Assembly (NCBI GenBank): GCA_964612995.1
Contig: CAZTGE010000029.1
Location: forward strand, 1-35,250
Length of the DNA stretch: 35,250 nt
Reading direction: 5' to 3'
Source: SLQH01 sp964612995
GTDB lineage: Bacteria; Planctomycetota; UBA11346
In this document: in pieces, positions 8,279 to 16,497 of the stretch
Position numbering within the stretch: position 1 is the first letter of the stretch
How the letters are laid out: each line of letters opens with the position of its first letter
Notes under the pieces: model-generated
The model's input: only the letters and a program-made list of their open reading frames with translations
Database searches by the model: none
Told to the model about the DNA's origin: nothing
Program-made: the position numbers and the translations under genes

Positions 8279-8704
8279 ATGAGCACCACGTTCGCCAAGG
8301 AATCCGAAGTCCAGCGCTCCTGGTATGCCTGCAGCGCCGATGGCGAGGTCCTCGGCCGGCTGGCAGCCCGCATCGTCAAGGTGCTCACCGGCAAGAACAA
8401 GCCGAGCTACACCCCGCACGTCGACTGCGGCGACTACGTCATCATCACCGACGCCGAGAAGATCGCGGTCACCGGGACCAAGGAGCAGGACAAGCTCTAC
8501 CGGGCCCACACCGGCTACGTCGGTGGGCTCAAAGAGATCAACCTCGCCCGCATGCGTCGCGAGAAGCCCGAGCTGATCATCCACAACGCTGTCAAGCGGA
8601 TGCTGCCCAAGACCACGCTCGGTCGCCACATGCTGGCCAAGCTCAAGGTCTTCGCCGGCCCCGAGCACCCCCACGCTGCCCAGAAGCCCGCGCCCCTGCC
8701 CTGA
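8279..8704 (+). CDS. rplM: 50S ribosomal protein L13
   Basis: Large-subunit ribosomal protein of 141 aa, normal length. Seen: SWYACSADGEVLGRLAARIVKVLTGK, the conserved N-terminal start, then HVDCGDYVIITDAEKIAVTG, YRAHTGYVGGLKEI, HNAVKRMLPKTTLGRHMLAKLKVFAGPEHPHAAQ. The start ATG 8279 has GGAAAGAG upstream. In most bacteria rpsI (S9) follows directly; here the next gene is a HEAT-repeat exported protein, so the pair is separated. Confidence 0.97.
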   Translation: MSTTFAKESEVQRSWYACSADGEVLGRLAARIVKVLTGKNKPSYTPHVDCGDYVIITDAEKIAVTGTKEQDKLYRAHTGYVGGLKEINLARMRREKPELIIHNAVKRMLPKTTLGRHMLAKLKVFAGPEHPHAAQKPAPLP

Positions 8705-8809
8705 GGCGCCGCGGCACCTGCATCGACGTCACACACGCCCATGGCTGCGTCCGGGGCATCGGCTGCACCAGCGCCCGCGACCGCGAGACTCGACCGTAGG
8801 AGATCGTGT

Positions 8810-9739
8810 ATGCGTCGTTTGGTCCTGCCGTCGACCTGTATCCTGCTGGCTCTCTGCGGCCCCGCCGCAGCCGAAGTGAGCAGGCCCAACACCGACCAGC
8901 TGCCCATGCCCGGTGAAGCCGAGGCCGAACGCCTGAACGCCGACGAGCGCTTCCTCGCCGCGGTGCGATCGGCCAACACGGCCTACCAGCTCCGCCTCGA
9001 GCTGCTGCACCAGCAGCTCAGCAGCGGCGACCCCGAGGAGCGCATCGAGGCCATGTCGGTGCTCGGCCGGCTCGACGACCATACGGCGATCGCCTGGGTC
9101 GTCCCCTACCTCGACGCCGACATCTATGGCCCACGTACCCTGCACGCAGCCATCACCGCCCTGGCCCGTCTGGATGCGATCAGCGCCACGCCGCACCTGC
9201 GCAAGCTGAGCGAGCACGAGAACATCCAGGTCAAGACCGCCGCGATCAACGCCCTCACCATCCTCGATCAGATGACCGCGCGCGAGTACCGCGAGGAGGC
9301 CGACGACGAGGATCCGACCCTGCGCGCCGTGGGCGTGGTCCAGAGCGGCGTCGAACGCGATCAGGAGGCGAGCAAGGTCCTGATCGCCGCGCTGCAACGC
9401 GACCCGCGCGACCATATCCGTCGCATGGCCGCGATCAGCCTGACCAAGCTCGGCAACCGCGGTGCAGGCGAGCACCTCGCCCGCGCCCTGACCGACGCCG
9501 ACGCCCTGGTGCGACGCTACGCCGCCGAGGGCCTGGCCAAGCTCGACTACGGTCCGGGCATCCCCTATCTCATTTTCGCGCTCGAGGCCAATGTCGCCGG
9601 CAAGCACATCCATCAGGCCCTGGTCGAGCTCACCGGCCAGGACTTCGGTTACGAGCCCGGTGCCAACGTGCTCGAACGCCAACGGGCAGTCGAGCGCGGC
9701 TTCGACTGGTGGACCGACAACCGCGACCGCTTCCAGTGA
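8810..9739 (+). CDS. Exported HEAT-repeat protein
   Basis: 309 aa. It begins with an export signal (MRRLVLPSTCILLALCGPAAA), then helical repeats of about 30 residues: EERIEAMSVLGRLDDHTAI, GPRTLHAAITALARLDAIS, NIQVKTAAINALTILDQMT, RDHIRRMAAISLTKLGNRG, ALVRRYAAEGLAKLDYGPG. These match HEAT/PBS-lyase-type repeats, which usually act as protein-binding scaffolds. The start ATG 8810 is preceded by AGGAGA and places the signal peptide at the front; an in-frame ATG at 8741 would bury it. No catalytic motif is visible, and partners are unknown. It follows rplM by 105 bp. Confidence 0.85.
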   Translation: MRRLVLPSTCILLALCGPAAAEVSRPNTDQLPMPGEAEAERLNADERFLAAVRSANTAYQLRLELLHQQLSSGDPEERIEAMSVLGRLDDHTAIAWVVPYLDADIYGPRTLHAAITALARLDAISATPHLRKLSEHENIQVKTAAINALTILDQMTAREYREEADDEDPTLRAVGVVQSGVERDQEASKVLIAALQRDPRDHIRRMAAISLTKLGNRGAGEHLARALTDADALVRRYAAEGLAKLDYGPGIPYLIFALEANVAGKHIHQALVELTGQDFGYEPGANVLERQRAVERGFDWWTDNRDRFQ

Positions 9740-9799
9740 CAAGCGGCGGGCACGACCGGGTGCTTGTCGCTCGCTGCCCAGCTTCCATCATGCCGCCAT

Positions 9800-10357
9800 A
9801 TGGGTCGTCCACCACGCGCGCGTGAGCCGATCAAGCGCGCCGCGCTAGAACTGTTCGTCGAACAGGGCATCCACGCCACCGGAATCCGCGAGATCGCCCG
9901 CCACGCCGGGTGCTCCGAGGCCGCGCTGTATCGCCACTGGGCCAACAAGGACGCGCTGGTCGCCGGGCTGTTCCACGCGCACCTGGGTGAAGTGGTCGAC
10001 CTGCTCGACGCGGCCATCGCCGGATCGAGTGGTCTCGCGGACCGAATCCACGCCGCCTGCCACGCCGCCTTCGCGCTCTACGATCGCGAACCGCTGGTCT
10101 TCCGCTTCGTCTTGCTGGTACGCTACGAACTGGCCGCGCACATCACCCCGGGCATGCGCATGCCCCAGGATGTGATCGCGGAGCTGTTCCACGAGGTCGA
10201 ACCCGATCCGCATCAGACGACGCTGCTCGCTGCTGCCGCGATGGGCACCTTCCTCCAGGTCGCCGACCACGTCATCTTCGGCCGTCTCGAGGCACCGCTC
10301 TCAGGTCACGCCGATGCGGTCAGCCGGCTGGTTTTGCGGATGATCGGGGCCGGGTGA
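9800..10357 (+). CDS. TetR-family transcriptional regulator
   Basis: 185 aa. The N-terminal 50 residues are a TetR DNA-binding domain: RAALELFVEQGIHATGIREIARHAGCSEAALYRHWANKDALV shows the helix-turn-helix and the typical end of the recognition helix. The remainder is an all-helical ligand-binding and dimerisation domain. The start is ATG 9800; the open frame continues upstream to 9764 without a better site. Its stop overlaps the start of the MazG-like gene by four bases (GTGA), so the two are translated together. The ligand is unknown. Confidence 0.9.
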   Translation: MGRPPRAREPIKRAALELFVEQGIHATGIREIARHAGCSEAALYRHWANKDALVAGLFHAHLGEVVDLLDAAIAGSSGLADRIHAACHAAFALYDREPLVFRFVLLVRYELAAHITPGMRMPQDVIAELFHEVEPDPHQTTLLAAAAMGTFLQVADHVIFGRLEAPLSGHADAVSRLVLRMIGAG

Positions 10358-10722
10358 GCGTCTTCGGCGACCATCGTCTCGAGGACCTGCGCCGCGCGGC
10401 CGCGGCTTTCGCTGACGAACGCGACTGGGAACGCTTCCATCGCGCTCGCAGCCTGCTCCTGGCGCTGACCAGCGAGGTCGGCGAGGCGGCGGATGTGCTC
10501 CGCTGGGAGCGCGACGAGGACGGCGTCCCGCCCGGGCGCCACCGCGAATGGGCACACGAGCTGGCGGACATCGCGATCATGCTGGTCCGTCTGGCCGACG
10601 TCACCGACGTCGACCTTGGCGCAGCCTTCCTGGACAAGCTGGCGATCGCAGCCGAGCGCTACCCCGCGGATCGCTTCCGCGGATCGAAGCGCAAGTACGA
10701 CGCGCACCAGACCGGGGCCTGA
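10354..10722 (+). CDS. MazG-like nucleotide pyrophosphohydrolase
   Basis: 122-aa all-alpha NTP pyrophosphohydrolase resembling the single-domain RS21-C6/dCTPase branch of the MazG superfamily, which splits NTPs to NMP plus pyrophosphate and can remove damaged nucleotides. Metal-binding acidic positions are in ALTSEVGEAADVLRW (ExxE) and HELADIAIMLVRLADV (ExxD). The ends FADERDWERFH and DRFRGSKRKYD fit that branch. It starts with GTG at 10354, inside the stop of the TetR gene, so expression is coupled. It converges on rplY, 21 bp away. Confidence 0.88.
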   Translation: MSVFGDHRLEDLRRAAAAFADERDWERFHRARSLLLALTSEVGEAADVLRWERDEDGVPPGRHREWAHELADIAIMLVRLADVTDVDLGAAFLDKLAIAAERYPADRFRGSKRKYDAHQTGA

Positions 10723-10743
10723 AGCCCGGTCCGGTGCCGTGGC

Positions 10744-11334
10744 TCAGCTTGCGCCTTCGCGCCCCGCTGCGGCCTCGGCGCGACGCATACCGCGAGTCTT
10801 GATCACGGTCATGATCGCCACACGCGGCAGGGTCACCAGCTGGGCGCCTTCGGGCAGCGACACGTTCTCGGCGTAGACGGTCTGGCCGAGGCCGACACCG
10901 GCGAGGTCGACATCAAGATGTGCGGGGATGTCCTTGGCCGCGCACTTGATCTCGACCTTGCGCAGCATCGCCTCGAGCAGACCACCGGCCTTGATGCCCG
11001 GCGAATCGTCAGTGATCGGATTCAACGGTACCTTGACCTTGACCACCTTCTCGTCGTCGACCTCCAGCACGTCGATCTGCTGGATGTAGTCGCGGGTCGG
11101 ATGGATCTGCCCGCCCTGGATCAGCACCGGATGGGTGGTGCCGTCGGCGTCGAGCTCCACCACCCGGCCGACCTGCGCCAGCAGGCGCTGCCCGGCCTTG
11201 GCGTCGATGGTGAAATGGAGGCTCTCCGCACCGCTGCGGGCGACGGTCAGCGGCGCCTGCCCCTGGTTACGCAGGGCCGCGGCGGCCTTGGTGCCAAAGG
11301 TGGTACGGGTCTGGACGGGAAAGTTCTGGCTCAT
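10744..11334 (-). CDS. rplY: 50S ribosomal protein L25, general stress (Ctc) form
   Basis: Binds 5S rRNA. It is 196 aa, the long two-domain Ctc/TL5 form rather than the roughly 95-aa E. coli form. Residues 1-95 are the L25 beta-barrel: TRTTFGTKAAAALRNQGQAPLTV, then HPVLIQGGQIHPTRDYIQQIDVLEV. The second domain contains VKVPLNPITDDSPGIKAGGLLEAMLRKVEI and DIPAHLDVDLAGVGLGQTVYAENVSLPEGA. The start is ATG 11334 with AGAGGA upstream; a longer frame to 11364 would overlap prs. It lies 13 bp after prs, a common arrangement. The usual next gene, pth, is absent. Confidence 0.95.
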   Translation of the reverse strand: MSQNFPVQTRTTFGTKAAAALRNQGQAPLTVARSGAESLHFTIDAKAGQRLLAQVGRVVELDADGTTHPVLIQGGQIHPTRDYIQQIDVLEVDDEKVVKVKVPLNPITDDSPGIKAGGLLEAMLRKVEIKCAAKDIPAHLDVDLAGVGLGQTVYAENVSLPEGAQLVTLPRVAIMTVIKTRGMRRAEAAAGREGAS

Positions 11335-11347
11335 CGCAGGATCCTCT

Positions 11348-12277
11348 TCAAACGAACAATGCACTCACGGATTGATTGGCATGGATGCGGTCGATCGCCT
11401 TGCCCAGCAGGCCGGCGATCGACAGGACGGTGATCGGCAGACGGGCGAACTCGGATCGCAGCGGCACGGTGTCGGTGCAGACCAGCTCGTCGAGCTCGGC
11501 CGAGCTCAGGCGCTCGAAGGCGTTGCCGCAGAGGATGGCGTGCGAGCACACCGGCACCACGCGCTTCGCTCCGCGCTCGCGCGCGGTGGCCACCGCGTTG
11601 GTCATGCTCCCGGCGGTGGTGATCATGTCGTCGATGATCACCACATCGCGGCCGCCGATCTCGCCGATGACGTTGGCCACCTCGGTCTTGGCGTCGCCGA
11701 TGCGTCGCTTGTCGATGATCGCCAGGTTCGCCCCGATGCGCCGCGCGAGACTGTCGGCGAGCTTGATCGATCCCGTATCGGGGCTGAGCACCACCGCGTC
11801 GCGCAAGCCCAGACTCTCGATGTAGGTGTGCTGGACCGGCAGGGCCATGAGGTGATCGACCGGGATGTCGAAGAAACCCTGGATCTGCATCGCGTGCAGG
11901 TCGACGGTGACGATCCGATCCACGCCGGCGGTGACCATCAGGTTGGCGACCAGCTTGGCGGTGATCGGCACCCGGCCGGCGTGCTTGCGGTCCTGTCGTG
12001 CGTAGCCGAAGTAGGGCACCACGGCCGTGATCCGCTGGGCCGAGGCCCGTCGCAGAGCGTCGGCGATGGTCAACAGCTCCATCAGATAATCGTTGGAGCT
12101 GGTCGGCTGGACCACGAACACGTCGCTGCCGCGCACGTCCTCGTGGATCTCGATCTTGACCTCGCCATCCGGGAAACGATCGCAGGTCAGCTCCCCCAGT
12201 CGCATGTCGAGCGACTGCGCGATGGCCTGGGCCAACGGCCGGTTGGCGTTGCCGGAGAAGATCTGCATCGGGCTCAT
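11348..12277 (-). CDS. prs: Ribose-phosphate pyrophosphokinase
   Basis: Makes PRPP from ribose 5-phosphate and ATP, feeding nucleotide, His and Trp synthesis. About 309 aa. Seen: MQIFSGNANRPLAQAIAQSL at the start, FPDGEVKIEIHEDVRGSDVFVVQ, YFGYARQDRKHAGRVPITAKLVAN, TVDLHAMQIQGFFDIPVDHL, the PRPP loop VVIIDDMITTAGSMTNA, and SHAILCGNAFERL. Start choices are ATG 12277 (taken), ATG 12268 and GTG 12289; none has a strong Shine-Dalgarno sequence. It is the first gene of a prs-rplY operon. Its product is also the source of the ribosyl phosphate in orotate conversion upstream of pyrF. Confidence 0.95.
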   Translation of the reverse strand: MSPMQIFSGNANRPLAQAIAQSLDMRLGELTCDRFPDGEVKIEIHEDVRGSDVFVVQPTSSNDYLMELLTIADALRRASAQRITAVVPYFGYARQDRKHAGRVPITAKLVANLMVTAGVDRIVTVDLHAMQIQGFFDIPVDHLMALPVQHTYIESLGLRDAVVLSPDTGSIKLADSLARRIGANLAIIDKRRIGDAKTEVANVIGEIGGRDVVIIDDMITTAGSMTNAVATARERGAKRVVPVCSHAILCGNAFERLSSAELDELVCTDTVPLRSEFARLPITVLSIAGLLGKAIDRIHANQSVSALFV

Positions 12278-12532
12278 ACGGGGGCGCACAGGCTATGACG
12301 ACGTGCCGAAATGCAAGCGGGTGGTGCTCAGCAAGGACCGGGCGGCTCAAAGCTCGCCCCGGGAGCGCCGATCACCAGGTCGGCATGCCTTGTGTCGCCT
12401 CCACCTGCGTCCAACCGCCCGGCCCGCTTTGGTGCTTGGGTCATAGTGACTCAGGTGGGGGCGATGCATGGCCCTCATTTGCGGGCTTCGAGTCGCCCTG
12501 TCAGCAAGGACCGGGCGACCGCGATCGCGCTC
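12278..12532. promoter_or_regulatory. Region upstream of prs with a 17-bp direct repeat
   Basis: A 255-bp gap between the MBL-fold gene and prs, both on the minus strand, so it should hold the prs promoter. TCAGCAAGGACCGGGCG occurs twice, at 12328-12344 and 12501-12517, in the same orientation and 173 bp apart. A short inverted pair GTCA-TAG-TGAC lies at 12440-12450. I cannot assign promoter boxes. Confidence 0.4.
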
Positions 12533-13474
12533 CTACAGATCCCAGGTCTGGCCTTCGTAGGCGGCGCTGAGCTTCCAGGGCGCGTCGGGAGCGACCAGCT
12601 CGCGATAGCGCCTGGCCGACTCGAGCAGGTTGATCAGCGCCGGATCGTCGGCCAGCGGATCGTGATGGAAGATCACCAGCTCGCCGATATCCGCCTCACG
12701 GAACAGGTCGATCCAGGTGAAGATGGTGGAGTGACCCCAGTTGATGTGCTCGTGGAAATCGAGAAAACCGTAGGCAGCGTCGACGATGACCACGTCGGCG
12801 CCGTTGACGAAGTCGGTATAGAGGGTGGCCCAGCGGTCGGGACTCTTGGAGACCTCGGTGTCGGTGAGGTAGCAGATCGCGTGGCCGTCATGATCGAGGC
12901 GGTAGCCCCAGGCGCCATCGGGGTGCTCGAGCCGCAGCAGGGAGACCGAGGCCGCACCGACCTGCACCGGCGCGTCGGGGCCGGCCTGCCAGCAGGTGAT
13001 GCTGCTGGGCAGACCCTGCCATTTGACCGGGAAGTGGGCGTCGCTCATCTGCGTCGCCAGCAGGCGCTCGGCGTCGTCGCGCCCGGAGTAGATGGCGATC
13101 TGTTGATCGGGAACGTAGATCGGCGCGAAGAAGGGGAAGCCGCAGATGTGGTCCCAGTGGAAGTGGGTGAAGAACAAGGAGATGGCGTGATCCTTGAACA
13201 ACCCCTCCTTCATGATGTGGGCGGAGAGCGCGGCCGCGCCGCTGCCGGCGTCGAAGACGCAGATGTCGTCGCCGTAGCTGACCTCGATGCAGCTGGTGTT
13301 GCCGCCGAACAGCCGCCCACTGGACGAACGGGCGAGGTAGGCATCGACCGCTTCGGGCGATGCCAGATCCTCGGGGTGTGCCTCGAGCAGCAACAGCCGG
13401 CACTTCTCGTGGAACTGCGTAGGCGAGAGTGGCGTGGGATAGGACCCGCGTACTCCCCACAGGCGTATATGCAT
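12533..13474 (-). CDS. Metallo-beta-lactamase-fold hydrolase
   Basis: 313 aa. The opening MHIRLWGVRGSYPTPL and the metal motif FTHFHWDHICGFPFF (HxHxDH) mark the MBL branch that includes cyclic-phosphodiesterase-like and PhnP-like enzymes. Further ligand candidates are in YLTDTEVS (Asp) and the late IFHHDPLADD (His). SCIEVSYGDDICVFDAGSG is the usual second strand pair. Start ATG 13474 has GGAGG nearby. A substrate cannot be named. It is divergent from the PilM-like gene across about 180 bp, with no proven link. Confidence 0.85.
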   Translation of the reverse strand: MHIRLWGVRGSYPTPLSPTQFHEKCRLLLLEAHPEDLASPEAVDAYLARSSSGRLFGGNTSCIEVSYGDDICVFDAGSGAAALSAHIMKEGLFKDHAISLFFTHFHWDHICGFPFFAPIYVPDQQIAIYSGRDDAERLLATQMSDAHFPVKWQGLPSSITCWQAGPDAPVQVGAASVSLLRLEHPDGAWGYRLDHDGHAICYLTDTEVSKSPDRWATLYTDFVNGADVVIVDAAYGFLDFHEHINWGHSTIFTWIDLFREADIGELVIFHHDPLADDPALINLLESARRYRELVAPDAPWKLSAAYEGQTWDL

Positions 13475-13653
13475 CGGGACCTCCGTCAGACCACGATGTC
13501 TTCAGCATATCCCGGAAGGGGCCAAGCACCATAGGTCGGCACCGCGGAGATCAAGGTCCGTTGGCCCGGATTGACTGCGGCGCACCCGATGCCGGGTTTC
13601 ACCACACCGGTGGGCCCTGGCATCCGTTCCCGGCCTTTGATACAAGAAGCGCG

Positions 13654-15216
13654 ATGCAGACAGCCATCGTCATCGATGCTGGCGAGATCCGCCTGGGTCG
13701 CATCGACCAGGGGGCACTGACCACGCTGGAGCGCTACCCGCTCTCGGGCGAGGGCGACCCGCTCTCCGCACTCGCCGCCGCCCCCCTGCCGCGACCGCTG
13801 GGCCCGGTGGTCGCGGTGCTCCAACATCAGGACCTGCTGGTCAAGCCGATGATCCAGCCGCCGGCGCCCCGCGATCGGCTCGAACGCATCGTGCGCTTCG
13901 AACTGCAGTCGATCGTCGCGACCGGCTCGGCGGACGAATTCCTGTTCGACTGGCACATTCCGGCCACCGGCGGCCTGTCGACCGAAATGCGGATCGTCGC
14001 GCTGGTGGCCAAGCGCAACCTGGTCGACCAGCTCCGGGCCGCGATCGCCGATCACGGCGGCAAGCTCGTCGGCGTGATGCTGCCCGCCGAGGCGCTGTTC
14101 CACGCCTATCGCCAACAGCAACCCGCAGACGAAGGCAACGTGCTGGTGGTCGACATCGCCCGCGGCGGCACGCAGTGCGCGATCGTCTCCGGCGGCGACC
14201 TGTTGTTCGTCCGCCCCGGCAGCGGCGGGTTCGACGAACTGGCGCAGGATATCGGTGGGATGCGCGGCCTTGAGCTCGACGACAGCCGACAGATGCTCAT
14301 GAAGCTCGGCGAGGACGTGCCGGACGATCTCACCGACCGCATCCGGCGCCACGCCGGAGCCCTCGCCAGCACCCTGAGCAACCACATCCGTTTCGCCAGG
14401 GCCCAACTGCGGCTCGAGTCCTTCGACCTGGAAGCGGTCTACCTCGCCGGCGAGGGCGCGCAGATCCCCCATCTGGTCCCAGCGCTGGCCGAGCGGATCC
14501 ACGCCCCCTGCCGTGCGCTCAATCCCTTCGCCGGGCAGATCAGCCGCCTGGGCACGAGCGACATGGACCAGCAGGCCCAACTGCCCAGCCCCTGGACCAG
14601 CGCCATCGCTGCAGCGCGTTGCGAACGCCGCCTGCTCGACCCGATGCATCAGGTCAAACAGGAACGGCGCGCCTTCTGGCAGACCCGCGGCGCCCTGCGG
14701 CTCGGCGCGATCGCGATCGGCGCGATGCTGGCGCTGGCCTGGATCATGCTCACCTGGCGCGACCACCGCCTCGACGCGCTCCACCAGGAACTGCGTTCGG
14801 GCGAGACCCCCCTGGTTCCGCGGGCCGAACAGGCCCGCAAGCGCTACAACGCGGTCAACGCCGAGATCGAACAGCAACGCGGGCGGGTGGCCGCACTCGA
14901 TCAGGCCCACCTGCCGGCGCGCGTCGGCACCGAGGTGCTCAACGTGATCGCCAGCCTGCAGGATCCGCGCAACACCCGGATCTTCCTCACCGAGTACGCC
15001 GTCGCCAGGCGCCAGCCCGGCGAGGTGGTGCTCGGGATCAGGGGCTACGCCCAGGACAGCGTCAACACCCGTGCGGCCAAGGTGCTCGACGGCTTCAAAC
15101 GTTCGCTCCAACAGGCCTACCCGGCGATGGAGGAACCGCTCGAACTCAACCAGGGCATCTCTTCCGACCGGCTCAGCTTCGATTGGGGAATCATCGTTCC
15201 CGACCGGGAACTCTGA
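13654..15216 (+). CDS. PilM-like ATPase fused to a PilN-like membrane segment
   Basis: 520 aa. Residues 1-340 look like the actin-fold ATPase PilM of type IV pilus machines: TAIVIDAGEIRLGRI at the start, RIVRFELQSIV, the phosphate-loop-like VVDIARGGTQCAIVSGGDLL, and LAGEGAQIPHLVPALAERI. One membrane helix at about 349-369 is followed by a coiled-coil-like stretch and a small alpha/beta domain (VLNVIASLQDPRNTRIFLTEYAV, VVLGIRGYAQDSV), which is the layout of PilN/GspL. The two are normally separate proteins. Start ATG 13654 aligns with the PilM beginning. No pilO, pilQ or pilin gene is nearby. The next gene, DnaA-like, begins 12 bp later. The PilN part is inferred from topology. Confidence 0.75.
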   Translation: MQTAIVIDAGEIRLGRIDQGALTTLERYPLSGEGDPLSALAAAPLPRPLGPVVAVLQHQDLLVKPMIQPPAPRDRLERIVRFELQSIVATGSADEFLFDWHIPATGGLSTEMRIVALVAKRNLVDQLRAAIADHGGKLVGVMLPAEALFHAYRQQQPADEGNVLVVDIARGGTQCAIVSGGDLLFVRPGSGGFDELAQDIGGMRGLELDDSRQMLMKLGEDVPDDLTDRIRRHAGALASTLSNHIRFARAQLRLESFDLEAVYLAGEGAQIPHLVPALAERIHAPCRALNPFAGQISRLGTSDMDQQAQLPSPWTSAIAAARCERRLLDPMHQVKQERRAFWQTRGALRLGAIAIGAMLALAWIMLTWRDHRLDALHQELRSGETPLVPRAEQARKRYNAVNAEIEQQRGRVAALDQAHLPARVGTEVLNVIASLQDPRNTRIFLTEYAVARRQPGEVVLGIRGYAQDSVNTRAAKVLDGFKRSLQQAYPAMEEPLELNQGISSDRLSFDWGIIVPDREL

Positions 15217-15228
15217 GGCGCCACCGCC

Positions 15229-16485
15229 ATGGCCGCAGCGCGCAAGGCTGACGCCAATCCGATCCCCCAGCTGCGCCAGGCCCTGCGTCGTCGCCTGCCC
15301 CCGCCCCTGGCCGAGGTCCTGCTGCCGGCGGTGCAGTGGCGCTGCAGCGCCAAACGGGTGACCGCGGTGGTGCCGAACCACATCTGGGAGGACCTGTTCG
15401 AGACCCACGCGCGACCGGTGGCCGAGGAATGGCTCGCCGCGCGCAAACGATTGCTGATCACCGTCTCGCGACAGGAACTGGTGGCGCAGCACTACTCGCG
15501 CGAGCAGACCTTCGATAATTTCCTCCAGGATCCGGGCAACGAATTCGCCCTCAGCGCCTGCCGCCAGGTGCTCGACGCCCCGGGCCTGGCCCACAATCCG
15601 CTCTACCTCCATGGGCCGCCCGGCTGCGGCAAGTCGCATCTGCTGCGAGCGCTGGCGCACGAGTTCAGCGCGATGCTCGACAACCGCCAGGTGCTGGTGA
15701 TCGATGGGCCCTCCTGGGTCTCGCACCTGGCCCAGGAGCTGGCCGAACGCGGTCCGAGCCCGCTGCGCGACGAGATCGAAGCGGCGGTGCTGATCGTGTT
15801 CGACGACGTCAACGCCCTCGGCGACCGCCCGCTGGCGCAGGAGCAGCTGTTCCACCTGATCAACAACGCGATGGAGGACGGCCGTCAGCTCGCCCTCGCC
15901 GGACGCAACCCCCCGCGGCACCTGCCGGCGATCGAGGATCGCCTGGTCACCCGCCTCGCCTGGGGCCTGGCGGTGCCGATCGACCCGCCCCACCTCGAAA
16001 CACGGCTGGCCCACCTGCGCCAGTTGGCGCCGGTGATCACGCACGAGCAGGAACCAACCGAGCTGACCCGGATGGTCGAGGCCTTCGCGCCGGACATGCA
16101 CCACGTCGCGCGACTGGCCGAACGCCTGCTCGAGGGTGACCAGATAACCCAGGCCAACGATGCCGCCAGCTTCGACAGCGTGTTGGCCCACGTGGCGCAA
16201 CACTACGCGGTGCGCCCCGGCGACATCGCCGGCAAGCGCCGCCATCGGCCGGTGGCCCTGGCGCGACAGCTCGCACTGCTGCTCGGCCGTCGCCTGACCG
16301 GTCACAGCCTGCAGGCTCTCGGAGGGATGGTCGGCGGACGCGATCACACCACCGTGCTCTACAACATCCGCCAGGCCGAGAACCGGATCGCCGCCGATCC
16401 GGATTACGCGCGCGAGGTCGACGAGCTCGCGCAACAGATCCTGTCCTCCGACAGCGTCCAGCGCCCCGGGTTCGCTGCGCCATGA
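15229..16485 (+). CDS. dnaA: DnaA-type chromosomal replication initiator
   Basis: 418 aa. A short N-terminal domain I is followed almost directly by the AAA+ domain: YSREQTFDNFLQDPGNEFAL, Walker A GPPGCGKSHLLRA, Walker B VLIVFDDVNAL, and RLVTRLAWGLAVPIDPPHLETR. The C-terminal DNA-binding domain has LARQLALLLGRRLTGHSLQALG and GGRDHTTVLYNIRQAE, the DnaA-box-reading signature. Walker A is PPGCGKS rather than the usual GVGLGKT, and the linker domain is nearly absent. It is not next to dnaN, recF or gyrB, and I saw no TTATCCACA-like box cluster in the adjoining gaps, so this may be a second DnaA paralogue rather than the origin copy. It is probably co-transcribed with the PilM-like gene. Confidence 0.85.
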   Translation: MAAARKADANPIPQLRQALRRRLPPPLAEVLLPAVQWRCSAKRVTAVVPNHIWEDLFETHARPVAEEWLAARKRLLITVSRQELVAQHYSREQTFDNFLQDPGNEFALSACRQVLDAPGLAHNPLYLHGPPGCGKSHLLRALAHEFSAMLDNRQVLVIDGPSWVSHLAQELAERGPSPLRDEIEAAVLIVFDDVNALGDRPLAQEQLFHLINNAMEDGRQLALAGRNPPRHLPAIEDRLVTRLAWGLAVPIDPPHLETRLAHLRQLAPVITHEQEPTELTRMVEAFAPDMHHVARLAERLLEGDQITQANDAASFDSVLAHVAQHYAVRPGDIAGKRRHRPVALARQLALLLGRRLTGHSLQALGGMVGGRDHTTVLYNIRQAENRIAADPDYAREVDELAQQILSSDSVQRPGFAAP

Positions 16486-16497
16486 GCCGGCCTGGCT

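Noticed and set aside
15200..15240. A replication origin next to the DnaA-type gene
   Set aside because: The gap is only 12 bp, and no DnaA-box cluster or AT-rich unwinding stretch was seen in the flanking gaps.
13486..16434. A 982-codon open frame on the minus strand opposite the PilM-like and dnaA genes
   Set aside because: It is antisense to two genes with clear motifs, is rich in R, G, A and H with no recognisable domain, and is the expected shadow of high third-position GC.
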